Shown piece by piece: positions 7,786-16,086 of a stretch of DNA of 51,269 nt. The position numbers and the translations under genes were made by a program. Within the stretch, counting starts at the first letter, position 1, and every line of letters starts with the position of its first letter. Source of the stretch: JAAYJK01 sp964531295 (GTDB lineage Bacteria; Bacillota; Syntrophomonadia; Syntrophomonadales; Syntrophomonadaceae); contig CAZHHJ010000002.1 of the NCBI GenBank assembly GCA_964531295.1, forward strand, positions 1-51,269, in the 5' to 3' direction. Under the pieces are notes generated by a model. It had not been told where the DNA came from and searched no databases. It was given only the letters and a program-made list of their open reading frames with translations.

Positions 7786-8841
7786 CTAAGCAAGTATGCT
7801 GCGATAGAGGGCGGCATGGGCGTTGAATTCTGTTTGGGGGAGGAAGTTGGCTTTGACCAGTTCTTGTGCGGCAAGACCCATGGTCCTTTTTAGAGCTGGT
7901 TCTTGCAAAAAACGGCGGGCTGCTTCCATCAGTTCTTCCCGGTTGCCAGCGTAAAATCCCTGAATCGCGTTTTCTATAATACCTAAATTTCCTGGAACTG
8001 CGGTCAAGATGGCTGGAATCCCTAGGCTCATGGCTTCTAAAGCCGCCTGGGGCTGACCTTCGGCCAGGGAGGTATTGAAGACCACATCAGCGAGTTGATA
8101 ATAAGCTTTTACTCTTCGGTGCGGAATTTCACCCCAGTAGTTTACCCAGGGTAAGTGTTTAATGCGCTGCAGGATTGATCTGCTGTAATTTTCTTCTATG
8201 GATGCTCCCATTATCCACAGACGCAGCTCATTAAATTCGGGCCATAAAGCTTCCAGTGCATCCAGGGCCAGATCAATGTTTTTTACCGCCCGCAGACCGC
8301 TGGGCAGCAGAAATACGAATTCATCAGCCTGCAACCCCAGATCCTGCCGGGTGATGGCAGGTGAATCTTCTAACTGCACTCCCTGGGGTATGGCTAAGAG
8401 TTTACCCTGAAATTCAGGATAAAGGGCAGATATTTTCTCGACGAATGGTTTATTAAAAACCACTAATTTATTAACTGCCCGCATAGCTGTGAGTACTAAA
8501 TCTTTATCCGCACCGACTAAATCTAAATTAATATCGGTTCCGGTCATGGTCAAAACCAAGGGCAGCCGGAGCAGCCTAGGTATTTTCTGCAGGACCCTGG
8601 CGAAATGGAGACCATGAAAGCCATGAACTATGGAATATTTTTCGTTTTCCAGCCCTTCCTGAAGATTTTTTTCCCAGTTTTCGTCTTCCAGGGAGAGGAG
8701 GTCGATGTTTATTCCCATCTGTTTCAAGCCGGATTGTATTCTCTCGCTGGTCAGGGAGTTGCCCCGCTGACTCCTGTGAAAAGGAGTTAAGAGCAAGAGT
8801 GCTTTTCCGGGAAGATTTGTGCGAGCGGAATTATTTACCAC
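7786..8841 (-). CDS. Glycosyltransferase family 4
   Basis: 351 residues with a GT-B fold pattern. The C-terminal nucleotide-sugar motif is clear: FNTSLAEGQPQAALEAMSLG, with the two glutamates of the E-x7-E signature. The N-terminal half shows HGFHGLHFARVL and TMTGTDINLDL, acceptor-side features of GT4 enzymes. GTG 8841 follows AGGAGG and overlaps the end of the upstream PIG-L gene by seven bases, so the two are translationally coupled. A glycosyltransferase coupled to a PIG-L deacetylase recalls bacillithiol or mycothiol synthesis (BshA/BshB) or a surface glycolipid; the sequence does not settle which. Confidence 0.85.
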   Translation of the reverse strand: MVNNSARTNLPGKALLLLTPFHRSQRGNSLTSERIQSGLKQMGINIDLLSLEDENWEKNLQEGLENEKYSIVHGFHGLHFARVLQKIPRLLRLPLVLTMTGTDINLDLVGADKDLVLTAMRAVNKLVVFNKPFVEKISALYPEFQGKLLAIPQGVQLEDSPAITRQDLGLQADEFVFLLPSGLRAVKNIDLALDALEALWPEFNELRLWIMGASIEENYSRSILQRIKHLPWVNYWGEIPHRRVKAYYQLADVVFNTSLAEGQPQAALEAMSLGIPAILTAVPGNLGIIENAIQGFYAGNREELMEAARRFLQEPALKRTMGLAAQELVKANFLPQTEFNAHAALYRSILA

Positions 8842-9506
8842 AGGGGACCTCCTGTTCTGATAAGCTGGAAAGCTTCACAGAATTGCCCTTTTCCAGTCAA
8901 AATGCCTCGGTAGCGGTTCAATCCCTGAACTGCGTCATCGTATCTAATCATTTCCAGCTGAGATTGGTGACAGCGCAAGGCTGCCAGCTTGCTTTCTATA
9001 AAATCACTTATATCTTCGGCATAGGAGACCTGCTGCAAGGGGGTCCAAACTTCATAAGCCAGGATAGTGGATGTGGACCAGGGCTCAGCTGTGCAATCCT
9101 GAAACCAGGGTCCGGCTGCCTTACTACAGGCTTCTTTAACTAGTTGGCAGGTAACTTGATGGTCACAGACGGCATCTTCTGCATGCGGTAAATAGATAAC
9201 AGCCGGTCTTTGGCTGCGGATAATATTTACCAGTGACATCAGGCTTTCCTGCGTGTAGGTTATAAAACCATCTGGAATACCCAAAAAAGTCAGGTCTTTG
9301 ATTCCCATCAATCCCGCTGCAATTCGGGCTTCGCTTGCTCTTATGTTCGCCAGTTCCTTTTTGCTGTGTTGGAGGCTGCCCGCCTCGCCGGAAGTTAAAT
9401 AGACGATGCTGACCTTATTACCATTCTGAACATGTTTGATCATACTGCCCCCACAGCCGATTATATCGTCATCCGGATGGGGAGCGAATACCAGTACATT
9501 TATCAT
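8835..9506 (-). CDS. PIG-L family N-acetylglucosaminyl deacetylase-like
   Basis: 223 residues. The zinc-binding motif APHPDDDIIGCGG (H10, D12, D13) and the downstream HAEDAVCDHQVT segment are typical of LmbE/PIG-L enzymes, which remove acetyl groups from GlcNAc-type sugars. ATG 9506 is chosen because GGAGGTGCTC precedes it; the GTG at 9518 lies inside that ribosome site. First gene of a two-gene minus-strand operon with the glycosyltransferase at 7786-8841. The context suggests that one enzyme attaches the sugar and this one deacetylates the product; that order is inference. Confidence 0.88.
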   Translation of the reverse strand: MINVLVFAPHPDDDIIGCGGSMIKHVQNGNKVSIVYLTSGEAGSLQHSKKELANIRASEARIAAGLMGIKDLTFLGIPDGFITYTQESLMSLVNIIRSQRPAVIYLPHAEDAVCDHQVTCQLVKEACSKAAGPWFQDCTAEPWSTSTILAYEVWTPLQQVSYAEDISDFIESKLAALRCHQSQLEMIRYDDAVQGLNRYRGILTGKGQFCEAFQLIRTGGPLW

Positions 9507-9639
9507 GAGCACCTCCACAAAGTTAATTTGGGATGGAAGTTATACCCAGTTTATCATAAATTTGATCTTACTAAACAGTGTAATGAAAAATGATGAAAAT
9601 ATCTAATAGAAAATATGAATCCCAATATAGATAACTGTA

Positions 9640-10215
9640 TGCAATACTCAATAGGGCTGGCAAATGCCAAATATAGCTGGAGCCTTACTTAGCAAAGAAG
9701 TCCGTAAAGCCCCTAGTATTAATTATGGGATATAAGGGTTATTATTATATGGCTTAATGCTGTATGATGATATTATGAAGTATAAATCTAATAATAATGT
9801 AGTATATTCTTGTAAATACCATGTAGTTTGGTGTCCTAAGTATAGGCGTAAAGTTCTAATCGACGGAGTTGATGTTCGTTTAAGGGATTTGATTATTAAA
9901 ACATGTGTTGAACATCAAGCGGAAATCCTGGAATTAGAAATTATGCCCGACCATGTTCATTTATTAGTTGAAATAGACCCACAATATGGTATTCACCGCT
10001 TAATTAAGCAAATCAAGGGATATAGTTCACGGATACTTAGACAAGAGTTTTCGCGGCTAAGGACTCGAATACCGACTTTATGGACTAATAGTTATTTTGT
10101 TTCAACAGTAGGTGGTTCGCCACTTGAAATTATTAATCAGTATATTAAAAGCCAAAAGAAGGTGTAATACTGCGAGTCAAGAATCCCCCTGCTTTAGCTG
10201 TGGGGAGTTGTCAAG
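9640..10215 (+). mobile_element. IS200/IS605-group insertion sequence, TnpA only
   Basis: The element contains an intact Y1 transposase and no tnpB. The right end is clear: after the transposase stop, a hairpin at 10184-10206 (TCCCC and GGGGA arms around GCTTTAGC) is followed by GTTGTCAA, as at the subterminal right ends of this group. The left boundary is an estimate; the AT-rich region 9640-9774 contains AAAGCCCCTAGTATTAAT, which may be part of the left-end structure. Such elements move as single strands and leave no target duplication. Confidence 0.7.
9775..10167 (+). CDS. tnpA: IS200/IS605 family Y1 transposase TnpA
   Basis: 130 residues from ATG 9775. The HUH motif PDHVHLL (H60, H62) and the catalytic tyrosine near the C-terminus (NQYIKSQ, Y123) are both intact, so the enzyme looks functional. 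The N-terminus KYHVVWCPKYRRKVL is typical of this group. It cuts and rejoins single-stranded DNA at hairpin ends. An in-frame ATG at 9757 would add six residues, but family members normally begin at the MKY position. Codon use and base composition are more AT-rich than the neighbouring genes, consistent with recent arrival. It is not the longer RAYT type associated with REP sequences. Confidence 0.93.
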   Translation: MKYKSNNNVVYSCKYHVVWCPKYRRKVLIDGVDVRLRDLIIKTCVEHQAEILELEIMPDHVHLLVEIDPQYGIHRLIKQIKGYSSRILRQEFSRLRTRIPTLWTNSYFVSTVGGSPLEIINQYIKSQKKV

Positions 10216-10275
10216 GAGAAATAATAAGATAATAATATACGGGAAGCTTTTTAATTTTGGAACGGGGGGCAGGAA

Positions 10276-11010
10276 ATGAAAGTATTTATTGCCATTGATG
10301 ATACAGATAGTATAATCGAGGGTTCTACCGGCAGGAGCGCTAATCAGCTGAAAAGACTTATTGAAGAAAAAGGCTGGGGGACCAGTGCTCCAGTAACTCG
10401 CCATCAACTGCTGGTGCATCCTGATGTGCCTTATACTTCTCATAATAGTGCCATGTGTTTCCAGGCAGATGTCGTACTGGAAACCTGGGATGATATGATT
10501 GCTGGGGCGGGTCAGTTTCTGCAGACCACCAGCGCTTCTGGTTCAGATCCGGGTCTGTGTGTGGCCCGGGAAGATAAGATAATTAGCCAATCAGAGCTGT
10601 TGTATGTTTTCGGATATCGTGCTAAGACCGAGATTGTGCGTAAGCAGGAAGCTTATGATCTGGCGCAGCGATTGCAGATACACTTATCTGAGCATGGCGG
10701 TACGGGAGATGGAATTATAGGCGCTCTGGCAGGTGTAGGATTAAGAATGTCGGGAAATGACGGCCGATTTCAGGGCCGGACCAGCCTGGGGCAGCCTGGC
10801 GAAATAATGAAGGTAGGGCAGATTAAGAGTTTAAGTGATATAGAAGTGGTGGAGAGTACAGACGGATATGTCCTGGCGGATTCAGAGGACGTCAGCTTGG
10901 GAGAAGTTATTAAGACAGTACTACTGGAACACAAACGCAAACTGCTGGTATATCGCAACCAGGATCATATATGGCAGAGCTGCAGCAAACAGCAGTTAAG
11001 GAAATATTAA
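10276..11010 (+). CDS. TiaS-like ATP-binding domain protein (unassigned role)
   Basis: 244 residues. The N-terminus IAIDDTDS followed by STGRSANQL, and later HGGTGDGIIGALAGVGLRMSGNDGRF, resemble the N-terminal and kinase-like parts of archaeal TiaS, the tRNA(Ile2) agmatinylcytidine synthetase. The archaeal enzyme is much longer and carries OB-fold and zinc-ribbon domains for tRNA binding, which are absent here. Bacteria modify the same tRNA with lysine through TilS, so a tRNA role is not assumed. ATG 10276 has GGGGGGCAGG upstream. Transcribed just after the insertion sequence, convergent with the beta-propeller gene; REP-like copy 9 lies between them. Confidence 0.6.
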   Translation: MKVFIAIDDTDSIIEGSTGRSANQLKRLIEEKGWGTSAPVTRHQLLVHPDVPYTSHNSAMCFQADVVLETWDDMIAGAGQFLQTTSASGSDPGLCVAREDKIISQSELLYVFGYRAKTEIVRKQEAYDLAQRLQIHLSEHGGTGDGIIGALAGVGLRMSGNDGRFQGRTSLGQPGEIMKVGQIKSLSDIEVVESTDGYVLADSEDVSLGEVIKTVLLEHKRKLLVYRNQDHIWQSCSKQQLRKY

Positions 11011-11046
11011 GAAGAACAAGGGGATGGAAATCATTGCTGTCCAAAA

Positions 11047-11083
11047 AAAAGTTGACAGCAAGAACCGTTCCTGCTGTCAACTT
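11047..11083 (+). repeat. REP-like hairpin (copy 9)
   Basis: AAAAGTTGACAGCAAGAACC, then GTTCCTGCTGTCAACTT, with fully complementary arms. It sits between two convergent genes, 36 bases after one stop and four bases before the other. Confidence 0.87.
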
Positions 11084-11087
11084 GTAG

Positions 11088-13340
11088 CTAATTGATGGTT
11101 GATAAGTGTTTGATCTCTTGCAGGGTGCTACCATCATTTACTTTAATTTGATCGGCTGATATGGTGTAAACATTGCCGGCGATTATCACGATTCTTCTTA
11201 CGTTTTTGCTGCTTTCATACCAGTAATCCCCAGCCTTCAAGTAATCTTCCGAGCTCAGATGGCTTATCCGCCCTTTGTAAGTCAATCCTTTTTCTGAGAC
11301 GGAGTATATATATGCACCCTGGAATCCGAAAGTACCGTGGTAGGCATCATGCTTATTGTCTTCATACACTGAGGCCGGGAAAGCCAGCAGGTCGTTATAT
11401 AATAGAAATGCCCGGTGATTCTCACAGGCTTCTGAACTGCTGCCTGAAGTGCCTATTACCGCCTGCTTAATTTCTTGGGGATTGTTTACGTCGCTAACAT
11501 CGAAGAGGGAGACTTTAATACCCCCTTGAATAACTCCGCCTGATTTAGTCAGGCTGGTATCATATCCCAGGCCTATAACGTAGTTATCTTTATAGGGGTG
11601 CAGATATTCGCTGAACCCGGGAATTTTTAGTTTGCCCAAAACCTTTGGGTTTTGGGGATTCAAGTCTATCACAAAAAATGGGTCCAGCTCCTTGAAAGTT
11701 ACCAGATAAAGACGGTTCCCCAGGAAACGGGCGGAATATATTTTTTCTCCGGGGGCGATCCCGGTAACGGAATTAGCAGTATCCAGCTTATTATTCAGAA
11801 TATATACGGCGTTTTGGGAATCGGTGCTGGACCATTGATTGGTGGTGGTCGCGATGCGGAAATATCCATCGTATTCATCCATAGAGAACTGGTTGAGCAC
11901 TCTACCCGTTACTGTACCTTTGGCACTGTATTTAATGCCATTATCCAAGTCGAATTTGAATATCAAAGTGGATTCGCGGGGTGTGCGATTATCTTTAAGG
12001 TAGTAGTAAGGATTATATTCGGCTGCTGTTACATACAACTTATCTGCCGAGCAGTAGACATTACTGCCGGAAGTAAGATAAGTTTCCTGAACGAACTTAT
12101 CACTGCTGCTGCCTAGTTTCACCCGGGCTATATGGAGATAAGAATCATGAATTATATCCGGAAAATACCGGATCTCGCTGTAAGGCTTTTCTATCCGGGT
12201 GTTATTAATGTAGTAAATCGGCTGGTGGGGGGTAAAAACGGATTCACTGCTGATGACATATATACTGCTACCTATTTTACGGGATGAAAGATAGTTGCCT
12301 TCCATTTTGAAGGTATCCATTTTTACCGGCTGGGTCTTGATGCTGGTATCGTAAGTTGATATTGTCAGGCTGCTCTTATATTGATAAGGGGGCATTATTC
12401 TGAGGTCACTCACGACTCCGCTGTCATAGCGATAAGGGTATCCACTGTACTCATTGCTGATTACTACCAGTCTATTGCCATCGATAAAGATATCCTGGGG
12501 ATTTTCAGCCACGGGTATTCTCGACTTAAGGGATAGTTCAGCTGCGGGATAAGCTTTGATCAAGAGGATTTCATTATTTTTGACCTGGTACAGGTATTCT
12601 CCGTCAGTCTTGATAATATCAGCTTCATCTACTCCTTCTACCTGTACATTAGTGCCTGAATAGTCCCCCGCAGATTCTGCCGCCGGAGACGGTGCCTGCT
12701 TCAGGCTGTTGCTTTGGTCCTGCGCCATTTCCATGGGCATAGCCAATCCATCTGTAGTTCTTATCTGCTTATGTGTGCTGCCAGATTCTTTCAGCAATTC
12801 TTGCATATTTTCTGCGGAATTAACGGTGGGCAGTTCCAGCACAGCCTTCCCGGCCTTTTCGATCAAGCGGAGTTTTTCTACTTCGTTCTGTCCCTGTGTA
12901 AATACATGAGCGATTCGTTTAGGGGCGTCCCAGTTCACATCGCAGCCTAAATAGGTAGTGATGAAACGGAGGGGAACCAGAAGACGATTGTTTTTGATGG
13001 TGGCTACGGTATCCATCTTCTCGATTTTGTTCGGGTGAAGCAGCACTTCCTGGCTGCCTACGGTAAGGGTTAAAGTACCTGTTGTTCTGGTGATAGTTGC
13101 TTCTTGCAGCTTTTCATTCCAGCTAACGGAAGCACCCAGGGCTTCGGCAAAAAACCTAGCCGGCACCATAGTTCGATTATTAATGTCAATTAAGGGCTGT
13201 TGATCAGGGAAAAGCAACTGCTTTCCATCCATAAAAATACTTACATCTTTCTCCGTCACTCTAGCCTGGCCCAATGGCAGGCTGACAGAAAAAATCAGCA
13301 ATAACAATACCGCCAGAGCAATAAGGCGTCGATTGGACAC
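11088..13340 (-). CDS. Secreted beta-propeller protein with copper amine oxidase-type N-terminal domain
   Basis: 750 residues from GTG 13340, or 756 from ATG 13358; GGAAGG lies between them, which favours the GTG. A signal peptide (LIALAVLLLLIFSVSLPLGQA) is followed by a stalk domain of the copper-amine-oxidase-N1 type (about residues 35-150, with TMVPARFFAEALG and LLVPLRFITTYLG). From about residue 235 the sequence matches the bacterial beta-propeller domain family, opening with NVQVEGVDEADIIKTDG. Such proteins are exported and probably bind wall or peptide ligands; enzymatic activity has not been shown for the family as far as I know. Single gene, convergent with the TiaS-like gene. Confidence 0.85.
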   Translation of the reverse strand: MSNRRLIALAVLLLLIFSVSLPLGQARVTEKDVSIFMDGKQLLFPDQQPLIDINNRTMVPARFFAEALGASVSWNEKLQEATITRTTGTLTLTVGSQEVLLHPNKIEKMDTVATIKNNRLLVPLRFITTYLGCDVNWDAPKRIAHVFTQGQNEVEKLRLIEKAGKAVLELPTVNSAENMQELLKESGSTHKQIRTTDGLAMPMEMAQDQSNSLKQAPSPAAESAGDYSGTNVQVEGVDEADIIKTDGEYLYQVKNNEILLIKAYPAAELSLKSRIPVAENPQDIFIDGNRLVVISNEYSGYPYRYDSGVVSDLRIMPPYQYKSSLTISTYDTSIKTQPVKMDTFKMEGNYLSSRKIGSSIYVISSESVFTPHQPIYYINNTRIEKPYSEIRYFPDIIHDSYLHIARVKLGSSSDKFVQETYLTSGSNVYCSADKLYVTAAEYNPYYYLKDNRTPRESTLIFKFDLDNGIKYSAKGTVTGRVLNQFSMDEYDGYFRIATTTNQWSSTDSQNAVYILNNKLDTANSVTGIAPGEKIYSARFLGNRLYLVTFKELDPFFVIDLNPQNPKVLGKLKIPGFSEYLHPYKDNYVIGLGYDTSLTKSGGVIQGGIKVSLFDVSDVNNPQEIKQAVIGTSGSSSEACENHRAFLLYNDLLAFPASVYEDNKHDAYHGTFGFQGAYIYSVSEKGLTYKGRISHLSSEDYLKAGDYWYESSKNVRRIVIIAGNVYTISADQIKVNDGSTLQEIKHLSTIN

Positions 13341-13426
13341 AGAACCACTTCCTTCCATAAATCATTATCTATAATAATAATACATTTGGCGCGGTCTTTA
13401 TCTTACACTCCCGGGAAAGGGTTTTC

Positions 13427-13454
13427 GAAGCAAGGGGCCTGTCCCTGTGTTTCC
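13427..13454. repeat. REP-like element, GAAGCA-arm type
   Basis: GAAGCAAGGGGCCTGTCCC ends in TGTTTC, so the arms GAAGCA and TGTTTC pair with one mismatch around a GGGGCCTGTCCC core related to the common core. It lies in the 363-base space between the beta-propeller and alcohol dehydrogenase genes. Confidence 0.45.
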
Positions 13455-13482
13455 AGCCTAGTTAGTGTGCTCCCCTGGCCGG

Positions 13483-13597
13483 TTATTCTGAACGAAGTGA
13501 AGAATCCTTACAGGGATATTTGGTTACGTCGGGGGTAAGATCCTTCCCTGTGCTCAGGATGACAGCGGGCTGGGAGATCAGGATGACAGAGGGCTGG
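13483..13597. repeat. Paired inverted repeat of the ATTCTGAA..GAAG..GAATC family
   Basis: The left half (13483-13510, ATTCTGAACGAAGTGAAGAA) and the right half (13537-13565, ending CTCAGGATGACAG) are diverged inverted copies of one unit, so the block could fold as a long hairpin. The tail CAGGATGACAG-GGGCTGG is duplicated (13555-13572 and 13579-13596). The same family recurs at 43643-43670 and 43793-43822. Similar units are known as dispersed repeats in many bacterial genomes. The rest of this intergenic space holds nothing else that I can identify. Confidence 0.7.
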
Positions 13598-13703
13598 CTT
13601 AACAAGTATAATGAAAGACAATAGGCTGGAAATAAGGCAGGTAAATATTGTATATTGAAAGGTAGTAATATATTAATAGGCCGAGAGATAGGAGGTAGAT
13701 AGG

Positions 13704-14870
13704 GTGCACAATTTTACTTATTACAATCCCACCAAAATATATTTTGGCAAAGATACTATTAAAAATATAGGCCGGGAACTGAAGGGACATGGGATAAGAA
13801 AGGTTTTACTGGTCTGTGGGCGCCAATCGATATTCTCTACCGGGGTGTATGAGCAGGTCTCTGCTTCCCTGCTAGCCTGGCAGGTAGACTTTGTCCTCTT
13901 CAGCGGGGTGCAGTCCAATCCGGTTTTGAGCAAGGTTCAGGATGGGATTCAATTAGCCCATCAGGAGGGAGTGGAGGCAGTTCTGGCCGTTGGAGGGGGG
14001 AGCGTTTTTGATTCAGCCAAGGCTATCGCTGCCGGTGCCAGGTATGATGGGGATGTATGGGATTTGTTTACCGGGCAGGCAAAAATTGAGGATGCCTTGC
14101 CCATATTTGGAGTTTTGACTCTATCAGCAACTGCTTCAGAAATGAACGGCAATGCGGTTATTACTAAAAGCGACGAAAATAAAAAGTGGGGCATAGGCTC
14201 CCGGCATTTATTTCCCCGCGTGTCCATTATTGACCCGGAGTTTCAAGCCTATCTTTCGCCACAGGATACTGTTAATGGGGCGGTAGATATTTTGAGTCAT
14301 GTTTTTGAGTTATATTTCGATGGCAGCAAAGATGTGGAACTGATGCAGGAATACTCCGAGGCAATTATCAGAACGGTGATGAAAAACGTTAAAATATTAC
14401 TGGCCAATCCTGCTGACTATGAAGCGCGGGCCCAAATAGCCTGGGCGGCTACCTTGGCTTTAAACAATTCTAACGGGACGGGAAGAAGAGGTGGAGATTG
14501 GGCTGCCCATGATATGGAGCACAGCCTGAGCGCTTTTTATGATGTAGCCCATGGGGCTGGTCTGGCGGTAGTGACCCCGGCCTGGATGCGTTATGTATAT
14601 AAAGAAGATCTGGAAACTTTTGCTCGTTTTGCACAAAAAATATTTGGTATTAATTCCGGGACCGCGGAGGAGAAAGCCCTGCAGGCCATAGAGAAGTTGA
14701 TTGACTTTTTCCGGGAGATTGGGGCTCCGGTAACCCTTAAGGAGCTGGGGGTGAAATACGAAGACCTGGAGAGGTTGGCAGAAAATGCCGTACAGCAGAG
14801 ACCTCTGGGTAGGCTGAAAAAACTGCAGAAAGAGGATGTTAGGGCTATTTATAAAATGGCCTGGGAATAA
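13704..14870 (+). CDS. Iron-containing alcohol dehydrogenase (butanol dehydrogenase type)
   Basis: 388 residues, the family's usual length. The nucleotide site AVGGGSVFDSAKAIA is present (residues 95-109) and the four iron ligands are in place: D195 and H199 (VDILSHVFE), H273 (DMEHSLS) and H283 (AHGAGLA). The enzyme reversibly reduces aldehydes such as butyraldehyde with NAD(P)H. GTG 13704 has GGAGG at 13691-13695. It is a single gene closed by a strong terminator at 14878-14908. In a butyrate-metabolising anaerobe it could dispose of reducing power as alcohol; this is inferred from the neighbourhood, not shown. Confidence 0.92.
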   Translation: MHNFTYYNPTKIYFGKDTIKNIGRELKGHGIRKVLLVCGRQSIFSTGVYEQVSASLLAWQVDFVLFSGVQSNPVLSKVQDGIQLAHQEGVEAVLAVGGGSVFDSAKAIAAGARYDGDVWDLFTGQAKIEDALPIFGVLTLSATASEMNGNAVITKSDENKKWGIGSRHLFPRVSIIDPEFQAYLSPQDTVNGAVDILSHVFELYFDGSKDVELMQEYSEAIIRTVMKNVKILLANPADYEARAQIAWAATLALNNSNGTGRRGGDWAAHDMEHSLSAFYDVAHGAGLAVVTPAWMRYVYKEDLETFARFAQKIFGINSGTAEEKALQAIEKLIDFFREIGAPVTLKELGVKYEDLERLAENAVQQRPLGRLKKLQKEDVRAIYKMAWE

Positions 14871-14877
14871 GGGGGGA

Positions 14878-14918
14878 GGGAGGCACAGGGAAATTCCCTG
14901 TGCCTCCCCGGGAAAAAT
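14878..14918 (+). terminator. Intrinsic terminator after the alcohol dehydrogenase
   Basis: A 13-bp perfect stem (14878-14890 with 14896-14908, GGGAGGCACAGGG arm) around AAATT, followed by GGGAAAAATTTT. It starts eight bases after the stop. Confidence 0.85.
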
Positions 14919-15091
14919 TTTATATAGCAAAGGTAGGAGAAAGTTAAAATATGTCTAATAATAGTATAAAGTAAGAATTTATCCTACCGCCATACATTTT
15001 TGACTGGAGGATACATAGAATGATACGGGGCTAGAGTATACGGGATAGATGATTTCTGGCTTTATAATAAGAGGTATAGGAGGTATATTTT

Positions 15092-15574
15092 ATGACTGGA
15101 GGAGAGGCAGCGTTTTACGGTTTGATGAGTGCATTGGGATTTGTATTGTTAGTTGTTTTTGTGGTCTTTTATGTACTAAAGTCTCTGGGAATAAGTGCTC
15201 TGGCTGCCAATCGGGGATTCGAAAATCCCTGGCTGGGATGGGTGCCGGTAGCAGATTTGTATCTTTTGGGTATGCTGGTGGGAAGCATGGATTTATTTGG
15301 TTTTAAACTGGATAAGTTGGAATTCATTATACCTGCAGTGATGGTAGGCGCTTCGGTACTTAGTCCTATTCCGCTACTGGGGCAGTTGATAATGCTTGCA
15401 GCAATGGTGGTTTTCGTGATGTTCACCTATAAACTTTTTGAAATGTACAGCAAAAATAATGCGGTGTTATATACTTTATTATCCATGCTCTTAGGTTTAC
15501 TGCCCATATTCTTATTTTTGATCCGCAACAATATCCCTCAGAGTCAAGCCAGCCCTGATAATACTCAGTATTAA
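15092..15574 (+). CDS. Small multi-pass membrane protein, unknown
   Basis: 160 residues with four or five hydrophobic segments, at about residues 8-32, 48-65, 78-98, 100-118 and 128-145. The motif ISALAANRGFENPWLGWVPV after the first helix resembles a short loop found in many uncharacterised Clostridia membrane proteins of this size, but I cannot name a function. ATG 15092 is preceded by AGGAGG (15079-15084). A larger frame on the same strand (15049-15306) overlaps it but lacks a ribosome site and membrane logic. Single gene with its own terminator at 15608-15633. Confidence 0.7.
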   Translation: MTGGEAAFYGLMSALGFVLLVVFVVFYVLKSLGISALAANRGFENPWLGWVPVADLYLLGMLVGSMDLFGFKLDKLEFIIPAVMVGASVLSPIPLLGQLIMLAAMVVFVMFTYKLFEMYSKNNAVLYTLLSMLLGLLPIFLFLIRNNIPQSQASPDNTQY

Positions 15575-15607
15575 TAAAACGAGTGAAAGAAAATTAGCAA
15601 TCTATCT

Positions 15608-15633
15608 GCCGGTTTCATCGACCGGCTTTTTTT
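15608..15633 (+). terminator. Intrinsic terminator
   Basis: GCCGGT (15608-15613) pairs with ACCGGC (15621-15626) around a seven-base loop, followed directly by seven T. It lies 33 bases after the membrane-protein stop. Confidence 0.88.
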
Positions 15634-15753
15634 AAATCCGGGCTGCTGATAAGCAAGTACCAGCGTAACATCCTATTATGCAGGGAAATAGCATCAAAAC
15701 GCGAATAATATATAACATTACTTTGACCGTCAATAGGTCAGGAGGGAGAATTA

Positions 15754-16008
15754 ATGGCAGAATACAATTTTGAAATTCTCAATGCCACCCAGATGAAAGG
15801 GCACAAAATTGAAAAGACTAAAGATTATGAAGTCAGAGTATTGGTCAAAAAGGATGATAAAATGGTTTTCAATGAGGTGGTTAAAGTTAGAAGAAACATC
15901 CAGGGGATATTCCCGGAAATGGATTTAATAAACAAAAAGATCAAGTCGGCTTCTGCCAAAAAAGAGCTAGTTGATAAGCTTAAACAGTTTATTAAAAAAG
16001 CTCGCTAA
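15754..16008 (+). CDS. Small basic protein of unknown function
   Basis: 84 residues, rich in lysine and arginine, predicted soluble. ATG 15754 follows AGGAGGGAG. The body alternates charged and hydrophobic residues (YEVRVLVKKDDKMVFNEVVKVRR) in a way that suggests a small beta sheet, then a lysine-rich C-terminal helix (KKELVDKLKQFIKKAR). I recognise no family. The charge would allow binding to nucleic acid or membrane, but nothing more specific can be said. A triplicated CTCAAGGGG repeat begins on the base after its stop and separates it from the hydrolase gene. Confidence 0.6.
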   Translation: MAEYNFEILNATQMKGHKIEKTKDYEVRVLVKKDDKMVFNEVVKVRRNIQGIFPEMDLINKKIKSASAKKELVDKLKQFIKKAR

Positions 16009-16055
16009 CTCAAGGGGCTAACTCAAGGGGAAACTCAAGGGGACGGTTCTCTTGG
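16009..16055. repeat. Triplicated CTCAAGGGG with REP-like core
   Basis: CTCAAGGGG occurs at 16009-16017, 16022-16030 and 16034-16042; the third copy runs into GGACGGTTCTCTTGG, giving CAAG and CTTG arms around GGGACGGTTCT. It fills the gap between the stop at 16008 and the hydrolase start. Confidence 0.75.
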
Positions 16056-16086
16056 TATGTAAAGAGTCTTGGGGAGCAGCAAGAAT

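Noticed and set aside
9775..10167. The transposase as the source (RAYT) of the REP-like elements
   Set aside because: It is a 130-residue IS200-type enzyme with its own end hairpin, which does not share the GAACCGTCCCC core.
15003..15036. ATG at 15019 followed by a four-codon frame with GGAGG upstream
   Set aside because: Too short to support as a leader peptide; no regulatory structure seen next to it.
15049..15306. Overlapping frame on the plus strand before and inside the small membrane-protein gene
   Set aside because: Lacks a ribosome site; the overlapping frame at 15092 has one and shows clear membrane helices.
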